Shown: positions 1 through 9,891, counted from the stretch's first letter. The stretch is 64,000 nt of DNA from Burkholderia anthina (GCF_001547525.1 NZ_LNJP01000003.1:1860001-1924000); one strand, 5' to 3'. Numbers and translations are program-made. Notes: generated by a model not told the origin, from the letters alone.

Positions 1-512
1 CCCGCGGCGAGCGCGCCGATCGTTTTCTCGCTCGTGTTCTCGAGGTCGAAGCGGGCGTTCGTCTGCTGCGCGGCGATCAGTTGCGACGGGCTGCCGTACG
101 TGGCCGCGATCGTTTCCTTGGCGCCGGTCGGTGCTGGCGCGTCGCGCAGCGACACGCTGACGTAGCCGGAGCGCAGATAGCCCTGCGAGAACGTCATCCT
201 GGATCCCGACGCATCGGCGATCGCCGAACGCGGGAAGCCGGCGATCACGTCGCAGTCGCGTTCGAGCGATTTCGTCAGCTCGCTGGCGGAGATGCCGTCG
301 TCGTCGCCGTTGTCGTCCACGCCGTGTTTGTTGAAGGTCGCGGCGATGCCCGCGGCGCGGAACACTTCGCGCGCAACGGAGCGGTCGAGCGCGGTGGTCG
401 GGCTGCCGGGCAGCGTGCAGACGCGCACGCCGGCCGACGCGGCTGCCGGTGTCAGCGCCACGCCCACGGCGAGCAGACTGGCGACGGTAACGGAAGTGAG
501 GCGAGTATTCAT
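1..512 (-). CDS. Periplasmic solute-binding-type protein of a PQQ dehydrogenase locus, 3' end cut by window
   Basis: The protein starts with ATG at 512 and runs off the left edge, so only the first 170 residues are visible. A signal peptide occupies residues 1-27 (hydrophobic run, then AAASA). The following VRVCTLPGSPTTALDRS resembles the start of family-3 solute-binding folds, the type (MxaJ/XoxJ-like) often encoded beside PQQ alcohol dehydrogenases. Residues 66-78 form an acidic loop, DDNGDDDGISASE, which looks like an EF-hand loop with one extra residue. It lies 80 bp downstream of the dehydrogenase on the same strand, so probably in one transcript. The family call is inferred from context and fold style. 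The signal peptide and acidic loop are seen directly. Confidence 0.7.
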   Translation of the reverse strand, partial: MNTRLTSVTVASLLAVGVALTPAAASAGVRVCTLPGSPTTALDRSVAREVFRAAGIAATFNKHGVDDNGDDDGISASELTKSLERDCDVIAGFPRSAIADASGSRMTFSQGYLRSGYVSVSLRDAPAPTGAKETIAATYGSPSQLIAAQQTNARFDLENTSEKTIGALAA

Positions 513-592
513 GATCGTATGTCCGGTTGAAGCAGGTGGGACGTCGCGCCCGCATCGGGCGCATGCGGGCGCGACTCGGGCGTGGCGCGTGT

Positions 593-2314
593 TCAGTTCA
601 GCGCGAACACGTACAGCGTGCCGCCGCGCGGAACGTCCTTCGCGATGTCGGCCATCGGGCCGCCCCAGATCGGGTTCGCGCCGCCATAGCCGGCGAGCAC
701 GGCGACATATTCCTTGCCGTCGACTTCATACACCGACGGTTGGGAAATGATGCCGCTCGCCAGTTGCGGGCTTTCCCACAGCACCTTGCCGGTCGCCGTG
801 TCGAACGCGTACAGGTGGCCGTCGAGCGAGCCGCTGAACGCGAGGCCGCTCGCCGTGGTCGCGACGCCGCCGTTCCACGGCTTCTTCGACCAGTGGCTCC
901 ACAGCTTCTTGCCGGTGTTCACGTCGATGGCCGTCAGTTCGCCGTAGCCTTCGCTGCCCGGTTCGGGCTTGATCTCGAAGCCTTCGCCGAGATACGGCAG
1001 GCCTTCCATGTAGCTGACCGACTTGCCGGTCAGGCTCATGCACGCATGCAGCGCGGGCACGACCGCGATGTTGCGTTCCTGGTCGTACGAGATCGACCAC
1101 CAGTTCTTGCCGCCGAGGAAGCTCGGGCACGTCTCGATCGTCGTGCCGGCCTTCGGGAACTTCGATGCGTCCTGGATCGGCTTGCCGTCGGCCGTGTAGC
1201 CGGTGACCGACAGCGCCTTCACGAACGGCGTCGCATAGATCAGCTTGCCGGTTGTGCGGTCGATCGCATGGAAGAAGCCGTTGCGGTCCGCGTGGATGAT
1301 CGCGTCGTAGTCCTTGCCCTTGTACTTGATGTCCGCGAGGACGGCCGCGTTCACGCCGTCGTAGTCCCACGTGTCGTTGTTCGTGTACTGGTAGTGCCAC
1401 TTCAGATTGCCGCTCTTCGCATCGAGCGCGAGCAGCGAGTCGGAATACAGGTTGTCGCCGGGGCGCAGCGCGGCGAGCCACGGGCCGGGGTTGCCGACGC
1501 CCCAGTACAGCGTGCGGGACGCGGCGTCGTACGTGCCGGTGAGCCACGCGGCGCCGCCGCCGTGGCTTTGCATGCCGTCGGGCCAGGTTTCCGCGCCCTT
1601 TTCGCCGGCGGCGGGGATCGTGTAGCGTTTCCAGACCTGTGAGCCGTCCTCCGGATTCAGCGCGGCGATGTAGCCGCGAATGCCGTATTCGCCGCCGGAC
1701 GTGCCGACGACGATCGCGCCGTCGATCGCGAGCGGCGCGAGCGAGAACGCGTAGCCGAGGCCCGGCTCGAACATCTGCTTCTTCCACACGAGATTGCCGG
1801 TCTGCGCGTCGAGCGCCGCGACTTCGCCGTTCAGCATCGCGATATAGACGTTCTTGCCGTACAGCGCGACGCCGCGGTTCACTACGTCGCAGCACGCGGT
1901 CTTGAACGAGGCCGCGCCGAGCTTCGGCTCGTATTTCCACAGCTGCTTGCCGGTCTTCGCATCGAACGCGTAGACGTTGTCCTTCGGCGTCGTCACGAAC
2001 AAATAGTTGCCGTTGACGATCGGCGTGGCCTCGAAGCCCTGCTTCAGGTCGGCGGGGAACTTGTACGCCCACACCTGCTTGAGATCCTTCGCGTTCGACG
2101 TGTCGATCTGCTTGAGCGGCGAGTGCGAGCGGCCGTCGTAGGTGCGGTAGTAGGTCAGCCAGCCCGGATCGCCGTGCGCATCGGTCAGGCGCTGGTAGGT
2201 CACGGCCGGGTAGTCCGCGGCCGCTTCGACGAGGCCGGGGTTCAGCGCGACGGCCGCCGCCGCCGCGATGCCGATCGTCGCCAGCCGGCTCGCTGAAGCC
2301 GAGAGTTTCTTCAT
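593..2314 (-). CDS. PQQ-dependent alcohol dehydrogenase (quinoprotein), lanthanide-type DYD motif
   Basis: This 573-residue periplasmic quinoprotein should oxidise primary alcohols with PQQ and pass electrons to a cytochrome c. A signal peptide is visible (MKKLSASASR to about residue 33). The eight-bladed propeller carries tryptophan-docking repeats, the adjacent cysteines Cys141-Cys142 that form the ring disulfide over PQQ, Glu209 and Asn275 as metal ligands, and the catalytic Asp317. Asp319, two residues on (WDYDG), is the extra acidic residue that marks lanthanide-dependent members such as XoxF and PedH. No C-terminal haem domain is present. I chose the ATG at 2314 because AGGAG precedes it and the signal peptide starts there. 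Upstream M codons at 2332 and beyond are less likely. The substrate is unknown. Confidence 0.92.
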   Translation of the reverse strand: MKKLSASASRLATIGIAAAAAVALNPGLVEAAADYPAVTYQRLTDAHGDPGWLTYYRTYDGRSHSPLKQIDTSNAKDLKQVWAYKFPADLKQGFEATPIVNGNYLFVTTPKDNVYAFDAKTGKQLWKYEPKLGAASFKTACCDVVNRGVALYGKNVYIAMLNGEVAALDAQTGNLVWKKQMFEPGLGYAFSLAPLAIDGAIVVGTSGGEYGIRGYIAALNPEDGSQVWKRYTIPAAGEKGAETWPDGMQSHGGGAAWLTGTYDAASRTLYWGVGNPGPWLAALRPGDNLYSDSLLALDAKSGNLKWHYQYTNNDTWDYDGVNAAVLADIKYKGKDYDAIIHADRNGFFHAIDRTTGKLIYATPFVKALSVTGYTADGKPIQDASKFPKAGTTIETCPSFLGGKNWWSISYDQERNIAVVPALHACMSLTGKSVSYMEGLPYLGEGFEIKPEPGSEGYGELTAIDVNTGKKLWSHWSKKPWNGGVATTASGLAFSGSLDGHLYAFDTATGKVLWESPQLASGIISQPSVYEVDGKEYVAVLAGYGGANPIWGGPMADIAKDVPRGGTLYVFALN

Positions 2315-2407
2315 GGTTGTCTCCTGAGTCATTGTGGTCGCACCGCCGCGAACGATTCGTCGCGCCGGCACGGTTGGGGTTTCCGGGCCGAGTGCACTGT
2401 CCGTTAC

Positions 2408-2422
2408 GCAAGTCGCATGCCA
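2408..2422 (-). promoter_or_regulatory. Sigma-54 promoter of the PQQ dehydrogenase gene
   Basis: On the minus strand the sequence reads TGGCATG-CGAC-TTGC. The -24 GG and -12 GC are exactly 12 positions apart, against the consensus TGGCACG-N4-TTGC. Transcription would start near 2396, giving an 82-nt leader before the dehydrogenase start. It was found by eye. Confidence 0.7.
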
Positions 2423-2434
2423 TCGGTGTCGCAT

Positions 2435-2458
2435 GCCGGTATGACGCGGCATACCGGC
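2435..2458. repeat. 9-bp inverted repeat between the two divergent sigma-54 promoters
   Basis: GCCGGTATG and CATACCGGC flank a 6-nt spacer. The repeat sits just upstream of the dehydrogenase -24 element and could bind a second regulator or IHF-like helper. Its role is unknown. Confidence 0.4.
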
Positions 2459-2508
2459 GTATCGCAGGGGAAGCACGCACGGGCGGTTCGCGCCATCGCG
2501 TCGACGCA

Positions 2509-2529
2509 GGTGTTGCATTCAGGTACACC
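2509..2529. promoter_or_regulatory. Candidate enhancer (UAS) shared by dehydrogenase and TonB receptor promoters
   Basis: GGTGTT, 9 nt, then TACACC make a 21-bp interrupted palindrome. The same layout occurs three times in tandem upstream of pqqA. It lies about 110 bp upstream of the predicted dehydrogenase start site and about 150 bp upstream of that of the receptor, a normal distance for an enhancer-binding protein. A weaker variant (AGTGTT...GACAGG) begins at 2541. Confidence 0.6.
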
Positions 2530-2654
2530 GTCGCGCGCGAAGTGTTGCCAAACATGACAGGTGGCGCAGCCCGCGCAACAGCGGCGAGTCGGTCGCCCAC
2601 ATCGGGTACCGACGCGATGTGCGGCGCAGCGCGCGCCACGCGTGCTCGCGGCGC

Positions 2655-2669
2655 TGGCACGGTTCTCGC
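2655..2669 (+). promoter_or_regulatory. Probable sigma-54 promoter of the TonB receptor gene
   Basis: The sequence TGGCACG-GTTC-TCGC has a perfect -24 element and one mismatch in the -12 element, with correct GG-to-GC spacing. A start near 2681 would give a 66-nt leader before the receptor ATG. Confidence 0.55.
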
Positions 2670-2746
2670 ACGCCGGCTTCGCGACAACCCGTCGCCGCGC
2701 GATGCATCGCACGCGCCGGCGGAACATGAATGCGGAGACAACGTAG

Positions 2747-5068
2747 ATGATCAGGAGACCAAAGGCCGCCGCGCGCGACGCCGCGATGCGGCGCGGCCGG
2801 CGTGCGCGATGCGTCGGCACGGCCCTCGGCGCGCTCGCGCTGGTCGGCTTGCCGGCCGGCAGCGTGTGCGCGCAGCCGCAGGCGGACGGGGCCGCGGTCG
2901 AGCCGGACGTCGTGCTGCCCGCGGTGGTCGTCGTCGGCACCACGCCGCTGCTCGGGATCGGCACGCCGCTGTCGAAGGTGCCGGCGAACGTGCAGACGGT
3001 GCGTGCGGCGGAACTCGACGCGCAGCATCGTGCGACGCTCGCCGATTTCTTCGCGGCGAACCTGCCGAGCGTGACGATCTCGGATGCGCAGGGCAACCCG
3101 TATCAGACGGACGTCAACTATCGTGGCTTCACCGCGTCGCCATTGCTCGGCACGCCGCAGGGGTTGTCGGTGTTCATCGACGGCGTGCGCGTAAACGAGC
3201 CGTTCGGCGACGTCGTGAACTGGGACATCCTGCCCATGCAGGCGATCGACCGCGTGCAATTGATTCCGGGCTCCAACCCGGTGTACGGGCTCAACACGCT
3301 CGGCGGTGCGCTCGCGATCACGACGAAGGACGGCAGGTCGAACCCGGGCGGCGAAGCGGAGGTGTCGGGCGGTGCGTGGGGCCGCAAGAGCGCCAGCGTC
3401 GAGCAGGGCGGCACGATCGGCCCGAACCTCGACTACTACGCGACCGCGAACGTCGCGAACGACGGCGGCTGGACCGACCATAACGCGAGCCGCGTACGGC
3501 AGGCGTTCGGCAAGCTGCGCTACACCGACGCGGACACGACGCTGTCGATCGCGGCGGGCGGCGCGGACAACACGCTGTCCGGCTCCCAGACGATCCCGCG
3601 CTCGTTCCTCGACAACCGCAAGCAGGCGTATACGTATCCGGACCGGAACCGCAACAGCGCCGGCTACCTGACGCTGTCGGGCGACCGCTTCTTCGGCGAA
3701 AACGCCGAATTGAGCGGCAACGCGTACTACCGGCACCTGCGCAACACGAACACGAGCAGCAACAACAATACGGATTACGGATCGGTGGACGAGGACGGCA
3801 CGGTCGACACGGTGCAGGGCAGCAACGCGCAATCGACGATCGTCACCGACAGCTACGGCGGCAGCGTGCAGTTCACGCTGCTCGGCAAGCTCGGCGGGAT
3901 GGCGAACCGGCTCGTCGCGGGCGTCTCGGCCGATATCGCGAACTCGAGCTACGTCGCGTCGTCGCAGGACGCGGCTTTCACCGATGCGCGCGCAGCGCTC
4001 GGCATCGGCGATTTCGTGCAGCAGACCCGCGCCAAGACGCGCAACACGAATTTCGGCGTGTACCTGAGCGACGCGCTGTCGCTGACGCCGCACTGGACGC
4101 TTACGCTGTCGGGCCGTTACGACTGGTCGAAAGCGCAGATCGGCGACGAGAGCGGCGTGCAGCCGCTGCTCGACGGCAACCACGTGTTCTCGCGCTTCAA
4201 CCCGGCGGTCGGACTCAACTGGAACCCGGTTCCGGGTTTTACCGCGTATGCGACGTACAACGAAGGCATGCGTTCGCCGACCGCGATCGAACTCGCGTGC
4301 GCGGACCCGGCGGCGCCGTGTTCGCTGCCGAACGACTTCATCGCCGACCCGGCGCTCAAACCCGTGATCTCGAGGACGTTCGAGGCCGGCGTGCGCGGCC
4401 GCATCGGCGCCGCGACGACCTGGAGCGCCGCGGCCTATCGCACGACATTGACCGATGACATCCAGTTCATCAGCAGCCCGGCCAGCGCGCAGGGCTATTT
4501 CCGCAACGTCGGCGATACGCGGCGGCAGGGTATCGAGCTCGCCGGCCGCACGCGGCTCGGCCCGCTCGGTGTCGGGCTGTCGTACAGCCATGTCGATGCG
4601 ACCTACCGTTCGTCGTGGACGGAACACAGCCCGGCGAATTCGGCGGCCGACGCGAACGGCAACGTGACGGTCAAGCCGGGCGACCGCATCCCCGGCATTC
4701 CCGCGCATACGGTGAAGCTGCGGCTGGACTACGCGGCAACGCCTGCATGGGACATCGGCACGAACGTCACGTGGCGCAGCGGCGTGTACGCGCGCGGCGA
4801 CGAGAACAACGGCGACGTGAACGGCAGGATCGCGGGCTACGTGCTCGTCGATCTCGACATGCGTTACCGGGTCACGAAGCGGTTCGAGGTGTTCGCGAGC
4901 GTGACGAACCTGCTCGACAAGCGCTACGCGAGCTTCGGCGTACTCGGCCAGAATTTCTTCAACGGACCGAACCACACGTTTGACGGCGCCAACCCGGTGA
5001 ACGAACCGTTCGTCGGGCCGGGCGCACCGCGCGGCGCGTGGGTCGGCGCGCGTTATGCGTGGGATTGA
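2747..5068 (+). CDS. TonB-dependent outer-membrane receptor next to the PQQ dehydrogenase
   Basis: This 773-residue outer-membrane receptor has an N-terminal signal sequence (arginine-rich start, hydrophobic core to about residue 45, CAQ). A TonB-box-like stretch follows (VVVVGTTPL, about residue 63), then the plug domain (ANLPSVTISD, NYRGF, VFIDGVRVNEPFGD, VQLIPG, NTLGGALAITTK) and a 22-strand-type barrel with TonB-receptor C-terminal motifs (NLLDKRYASFG). It diverges from the dehydrogenase gene and shares its regulatory region. Receptors in such loci import lanthanide chelates (LutH-like) or PQQ itself (PqqU/YncD-like). The sequence alone does not decide which. GGAG lies 8 nt before the ATG. 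The C-terminus is WD rather than the usual aromatic residue. Confidence 0.9.
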   Translation: MIRRPKAAARDAAMRRGRRARCVGTALGALALVGLPAGSVCAQPQADGAAVEPDVVLPAVVVVGTTPLLGIGTPLSKVPANVQTVRAAELDAQHRATLADFFAANLPSVTISDAQGNPYQTDVNYRGFTASPLLGTPQGLSVFIDGVRVNEPFGDVVNWDILPMQAIDRVQLIPGSNPVYGLNTLGGALAITTKDGRSNPGGEAEVSGGAWGRKSASVEQGGTIGPNLDYYATANVANDGGWTDHNASRVRQAFGKLRYTDADTTLSIAAGGADNTLSGSQTIPRSFLDNRKQAYTYPDRNRNSAGYLTLSGDRFFGENAELSGNAYYRHLRNTNTSSNNNTDYGSVDEDGTVDTVQGSNAQSTIVTDSYGGSVQFTLLGKLGGMANRLVAGVSADIANSSYVASSQDAAFTDARAALGIGDFVQQTRAKTRNTNFGVYLSDALSLTPHWTLTLSGRYDWSKAQIGDESGVQPLLDGNHVFSRFNPAVGLNWNPVPGFTAYATYNEGMRSPTAIELACADPAAPCSLPNDFIADPALKPVISRTFEAGVRGRIGAATTWSAAAYRTTLTDDIQFISSPASAQGYFRNVGDTRRQGIELAGRTRLGPLGVGLSYSHVDATYRSSWTEHSPANSAADANGNVTVKPGDRIPGIPAHTVKLRLDYAATPAWDIGTNVTWRSGVYARGDENNGDVNGRIAGYVLVDLDMRYRVTKRFEVFASVTNLLDKRYASFGVLGQNFFNGPNHTFDGANPVNEPFVGPGAPRGAWVGARYAWD

Positions 5069-5106
5069 GCGTGTCGCCGCGTCATGGCACCAACGCGCGC
5101 GGGCCG

Positions 5107-6123
5107 TCACGTGAACGGCGTTGTCGCGAACATTGCGTTCACCGCGCGTGCGATGCTGCGCGCCAGCGCCGGGTCGCTTGTCAGATGCCCGGCCTTCACG
5201 CATTCGATTCGCGCTTCGGGCACGGCTCGCGCGAGGCGCTCGACGTTGCCGACCGGGCAAACGGGATCGTGTATCCCGTGCGCGGCGAACAGCGGCACGT
5301 GGGCCCATGCGGCCCGTCGCGCGAGCGCGAGCACGCGGCGCTCGCCGAGCCAGCAATCGTGTTGCAGGTAGTGCGCCTGGATCCGGTATTTGTCAATCAG
5401 CCGGCGGACGGTCTCGTTCGAACGGATCGCGCGCATGGGCGAGCGGCGCGTGCGTGCCGATGCGAGGATCGCGCTTTCGTATGCGTGCCACGCGAGCGCC
5501 ACCGCGCGCTGCCGGGCCGCGCTCGCGCCGTGGCGCAATCGCTGCGCGCAGCGCGACAGCAGGCGATCCGGCCGGCCACCCCCGGCCGCTGCATTGAGGC
5601 GCCGCCATTCGCGCGGGGCACGCGTGCGGGACGTCATGAAGAGCCCGCGGACTTCGCGTCGCGACGTCAGGAACAGGCCGCGCAGCACGACGCCCGTCAC
5701 CCGTTCCGGATGCGTGCCCGCATACGCGAGTGCGAGCGCGGCGCCCCACGATCCGCCGACGACGCCCCAGCGTGTCACGCCGAGCTGTTCGCGCACCGCC
5801 TCGAGATCCGCGATCAGCCGCGCGGTGTCGTTGTGACGCGTGCCGCCGCGCGGTGTCGACGCGCCCGCGCCGCGCTGGTCGACGAGCACGACGCGCACGC
5901 GGGTGAGGTCGAACAGCCGCAGGATGCCGGCCTGGCTGCCGCTGCCGGGGCCGCCGTGCAGCACGACGACCGGATGGCCGCGCGCGGCGCCGGCCACGGT
6001 GAAGGCGATCGATTGCGCATCGCGGCGCAGGCGCCAGCGAACGGGCGTGGGCGGCGACGCTGGCGTGTCGGGCAAGACCCGCATGGCGAGCGGCGGCGTG
6101 GATCGAATCGGGCGACGCGTCAT
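5107..6123 (-). CDS. Alpha/beta hydrolase of the prolyl iminopeptidase (S33) type
   Basis: The protein has about 338 residues and an alpha/beta-hydrolase core. HGGPG forms the oxyanion hole, GGSWGAALAL contains the nucleophile serine, HGIHDPVCPV carries the acid, and the histidine follows in KAGH near the C-terminus. This order is typical of proline iminopeptidases, which release N-terminal proline from short peptides, but related hydrolases have other substrates. It is convergent with the TonB receptor and divergent from the sigma-54 regulator. I placed the start at the ATG at 6123. A GTG at 6237 would add 38 residues with a weak hydrophobic stretch. Neither start has a good ribosome-binding site, so the start is uncertain. 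Confidence 0.75.
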   Translation of the reverse strand: MTRRPIRSTPPLAMRVLPDTPASPPTPVRWRLRRDAQSIAFTVAGAARGHPVVVLHGGPGSGSQAGILRLFDLTRVRVVLVDQRGAGASTPRGGTRHNDTARLIADLEAVREQLGVTRWGVVGGSWGAALALAYAGTHPERVTGVVLRGLFLTSRREVRGLFMTSRTRAPREWRRLNAAAGGGRPDRLLSRCAQRLRHGASAARQRAVALAWHAYESAILASARTRRSPMRAIRSNETVRRLIDKYRIQAHYLQHDCWLGERRVLALARRAAWAHVPLFAAHGIHDPVCPVGNVERLARAVPEARIECVKAGHLTSDPALARSIARAVNAMFATTPFT

Positions 6124-6360
6124 GTCGATAGGGTTCGGGCGGAATCGGGAGGCGTAATCGTCGACGGCCGGATGGTCGCCCGGCCCGCCCTGCGACAAAG
6201 CGAGAAGCGCGCCAGCCGCGAGGATCCGGATTCGCACGGGTAGTCACGCGCCGGGAAATCGCGGTATCACGCAGACAGGCCGTCGCGCGACGCGACACGC
6301 GCCGCCGCGCCCGGGCGATTCATTACATCCTCCTTTCGATCTGGTTGCGCGGCGCCAGCG

Positions 6361-6375
6361 TGGCCCGATGCTTGC
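6361..6375 (+). promoter_or_regulatory. Possible sigma-54 promoter of the enhancer-binding regulator
   Basis: TGGCCCG-ATGC-TTGC fits the -24/-12 pattern with correct spacing and one mismatch. It lies 57 bp before the regulator start. No copy of the 21-bp enhancer motif was seen nearby, so this may be weak, or a chance match. Confidence 0.4.
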
Positions 6376-6431
6376 TTGCAATGACGGCAAAGAGTCCGGC
6401 AGTTGACCGGAAGGATCCCCCGGAGGAGACA

Positions 6432-8489
<2,058 letters not shown>

Positions 8490-8501
8490 TACGCGAGCCA
8501 C

Positions 8502-8521
8502 GGCGCACCGGCCGGTGCGCC
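8502..8521. repeat. Perfect 20-bp palindrome after the sigma-54 regulator
   Basis: GGCGCACC-GGCC-GGTGCGCC is a perfect palindrome 13 bp after the regulator stop. It directly abuts the tandem enhancer units. No T-run follows, so it is either a weak terminator or another regulator site: its GGTG/CACC halves resemble the enhancer halves. Confidence 0.5.
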
Positions 8522-8522
8522 G

Positions 8523-8585
8523 GGTGCGCAACGTGTCACAGCCGGTGTGTCAAGTTGCAACACCGGTGTTCAACGATTCAACACC
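8523..8585. promoter_or_regulatory. Three tandem 21-bp enhancer units upstream of pqqA
   Basis: Three adjacent 21-bp units run without gaps. They are GGTGCG-N9-ACAGCC (8523-8543, degenerate), GGTGTG-N9-AACACC (8544-8564) and GGTGTT-N9-AACACC (8565-8585). The two-helical-turn period puts all units on one DNA face. They end about 160 bp before the predicted pqqA transcription start. The adjoining half-sites create a perfect 12-bp palindrome at 8559-8570. They are probable binding sites for the adjacent sigma-54 activator. Confidence 0.7.
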
Positions 8586-8721
8586 TGTCACCGCCCGGGT
8601 GCCTCGCGCCGTCCGGCCGGCCGGGCGCATTCGCGCGAATCGTGTCGGCCATTCGTAAGGATTGCGTCCCGATGCCCGGATGACGGCCGTATGCCGCTGC
8701 GTGGCGGTGAAGGCAACGCAT

Positions 8722-8736
8722 CGGCACGCTCCTTGC
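8722..8736 (+). promoter_or_regulatory. Sigma-54 promoter of the pqqABCDE operon
   Basis: CGGCACG-CTCC-TTGC followed by T matches the consensus except for the first base. GG and GC are correctly spaced. Transcription would start near 8748, about 80 nt before pqqA. Confidence 0.75.
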
Positions 8737-8829
8737 TGAAGAGGAAGCGACCGCTCGATCACCGCGGTTGTTCGACTCACGCAACAACACATCGACTCAT
8801 CGATTCATCAACTCAACAGGAGACACACC

Positions 8830-8904
8830 ATGCAGTGGACGACACCGTCATACACCGACCTGCGCTTCGGCTTCGAAATCACGATGTACATCGCCAACCG
8901 CTGA
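8830..8904 (+). CDS. pqqA: PqqA, precursor peptide of pyrroloquinoline quinone
   Basis: This 24-residue peptide starts MQWTTPSYTD and carries the conserved Glu16 and Tyr20 in an E-x3-Y arrangement. PqqE joins these two side chains and they become the PQQ skeleton. AGGAG lies just before the ATG (AGGAGACACACC). It is the first gene of the pqq operon, downstream of the sigma-54 promoter. The 61-bp gap before pqqB is the largest in the operon, as is usual where pqqA must be made in excess. Confidence 0.97.
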   Translation: MQWTTPSYTDLRFGFEITMYIANR

Positions 8905-8965
8905 TCGTCGCGCGTGCCGCCCGTTTCGCCGTGGTCGGCGCGGGCGGCCTCGGGAGCTGACGCCC

Positions 8966-9889
8966 ATGAAGATCAAGATACTCGGCTCGGGAGCCGGCGG
9001 CGGGCTGCCGCAATGGAACTGCAATTGCGCGAACTGCCGCCGTGCGCGCAGCGGAAGCGGCCATGTGGTGCCGCGCACGCAATCGTCGATCGCGGTCAGC
9101 GAAGACGGCATCGACTGGGTTCTCGTCAATGCGTCGCCCGACATTCTTTCGCAGTTGCGCGCGGATCCGGACCTGCAACCGGCGCGCGCGATCCGCGACA
9201 GCGGCATCGCCGCGGTCGTGCTGTGCGACGCGCAGATCGATCACGTGACGGGCCTGCTGATGCTGCGCGAGCGCTCGACGCCGCTGCCGCTGTACGCGAG
9301 CGCGCCGGTGCTCGACGACCTGTCGACCGGCTTGCCGCTCGTGCCGCTGCTCGGCCATTACTGCGGCGTCGCCGCGCACACGATCGTGCCCGGCGAGCCA
9401 TTCGAAGTGCCCGCGGCGCGCGGGATCCGTTTCACCGCGATCGCCGTCGACAGCAAGGCGCCGCCTTATTCGCCGCGGCGTGCGTCGGCCGCGCCCGGCG
9501 ACAACATCGCGCTGTCGATCGAGGACGTCGCGAGCGGGCGGCGCGCGTTCTATGCGCCGGGGCTCGCGTCGGTCACCGACGACGTGCGCGCGGCCATGGA
9601 CGGCGCCGATCTCGTGCTGGTGGACGGCACGTTCTGGACCGGGACCGAGATGATCGATCTCGGCCTGTCGGGCAAGCACGCGGCCGACATGGGGCATCTC
9701 GCGCAGTGCGCGGAACACGGGCGGCCCGGCATGATCGACTGGCTCGACCGGCTGCCCGCGCGCACGCGCAAGGTGCTCACGCACATCAACAACACGAACC
9801 CGATTCTCGATCCGCATTCCGTCGAGCATGCGCACCTGCGCGCGCACGGCATCGACGTCGCGCACGACGGCATGCAATTCCAGGTCTGA
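8966..9889 (+). CDS. pqqB: PqqB, metallo-beta-lactamase-fold oxidoreductase/hydroxylase of PQQ synthesis
   Basis: This 307-residue protein starts MKIKILGSGAGGGLPQWNCNCANC, the hallmark PqqB N-terminus with the structural zinc cysteines. It has the metallo-beta-lactamase fold (QSSIAVS, NASPDI, DAQIDHVTGLLMLRE, GKHAADMGHL, HINNTNPIL). Known PqqB proteins hydroxylate the tyrosine part of the cross-linked intermediate. GGGAG lies upstream of the ATG at 8966. Two bases separate its stop from pqqC, so the genes are translated together. Confidence 0.95.
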   Translation: MKIKILGSGAGGGLPQWNCNCANCRRARSGSGHVVPRTQSSIAVSEDGIDWVLVNASPDILSQLRADPDLQPARAIRDSGIAAVVLCDAQIDHVTGLLMLRERSTPLPLYASAPVLDDLSTGLPLVPLLGHYCGVAAHTIVPGEPFEVPAARGIRFTAIAVDSKAPPYSPRRASAAPGDNIALSIEDVASGRRAFYAPGLASVTDDVRAAMDGADLVLVDGTFWTGTEMIDLGLSGKHAADMGHLAQCAEHGRPGMIDWLDRLPARTRKVLTHINNTNPILDPHSVEHAHLRAHGIDVAHDGMQFQV

Positions 9890-9891
9890 CG

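Noticed and set aside
527..1642. 371-codon frame on the plus strand opposite the dehydrogenase
   Set aside because: It is arginine/alanine-rich, lacks domains and a ribosome-binding site, and mirrors a clear quinoprotein gene.
2519..5356. 945-codon minus-strand frame opposite the TonB receptor
   Set aside because: Long open frames are common in GC-rich genes. Its composition is arginine-rich, with no motifs, while the receptor frame is convincing.
8502..8521. Palindrome read as an intrinsic terminator
   Set aside because: It lacks a T-run and adjoins the enhancer units, so regulatory use is equally likely; listed as a repeat instead.
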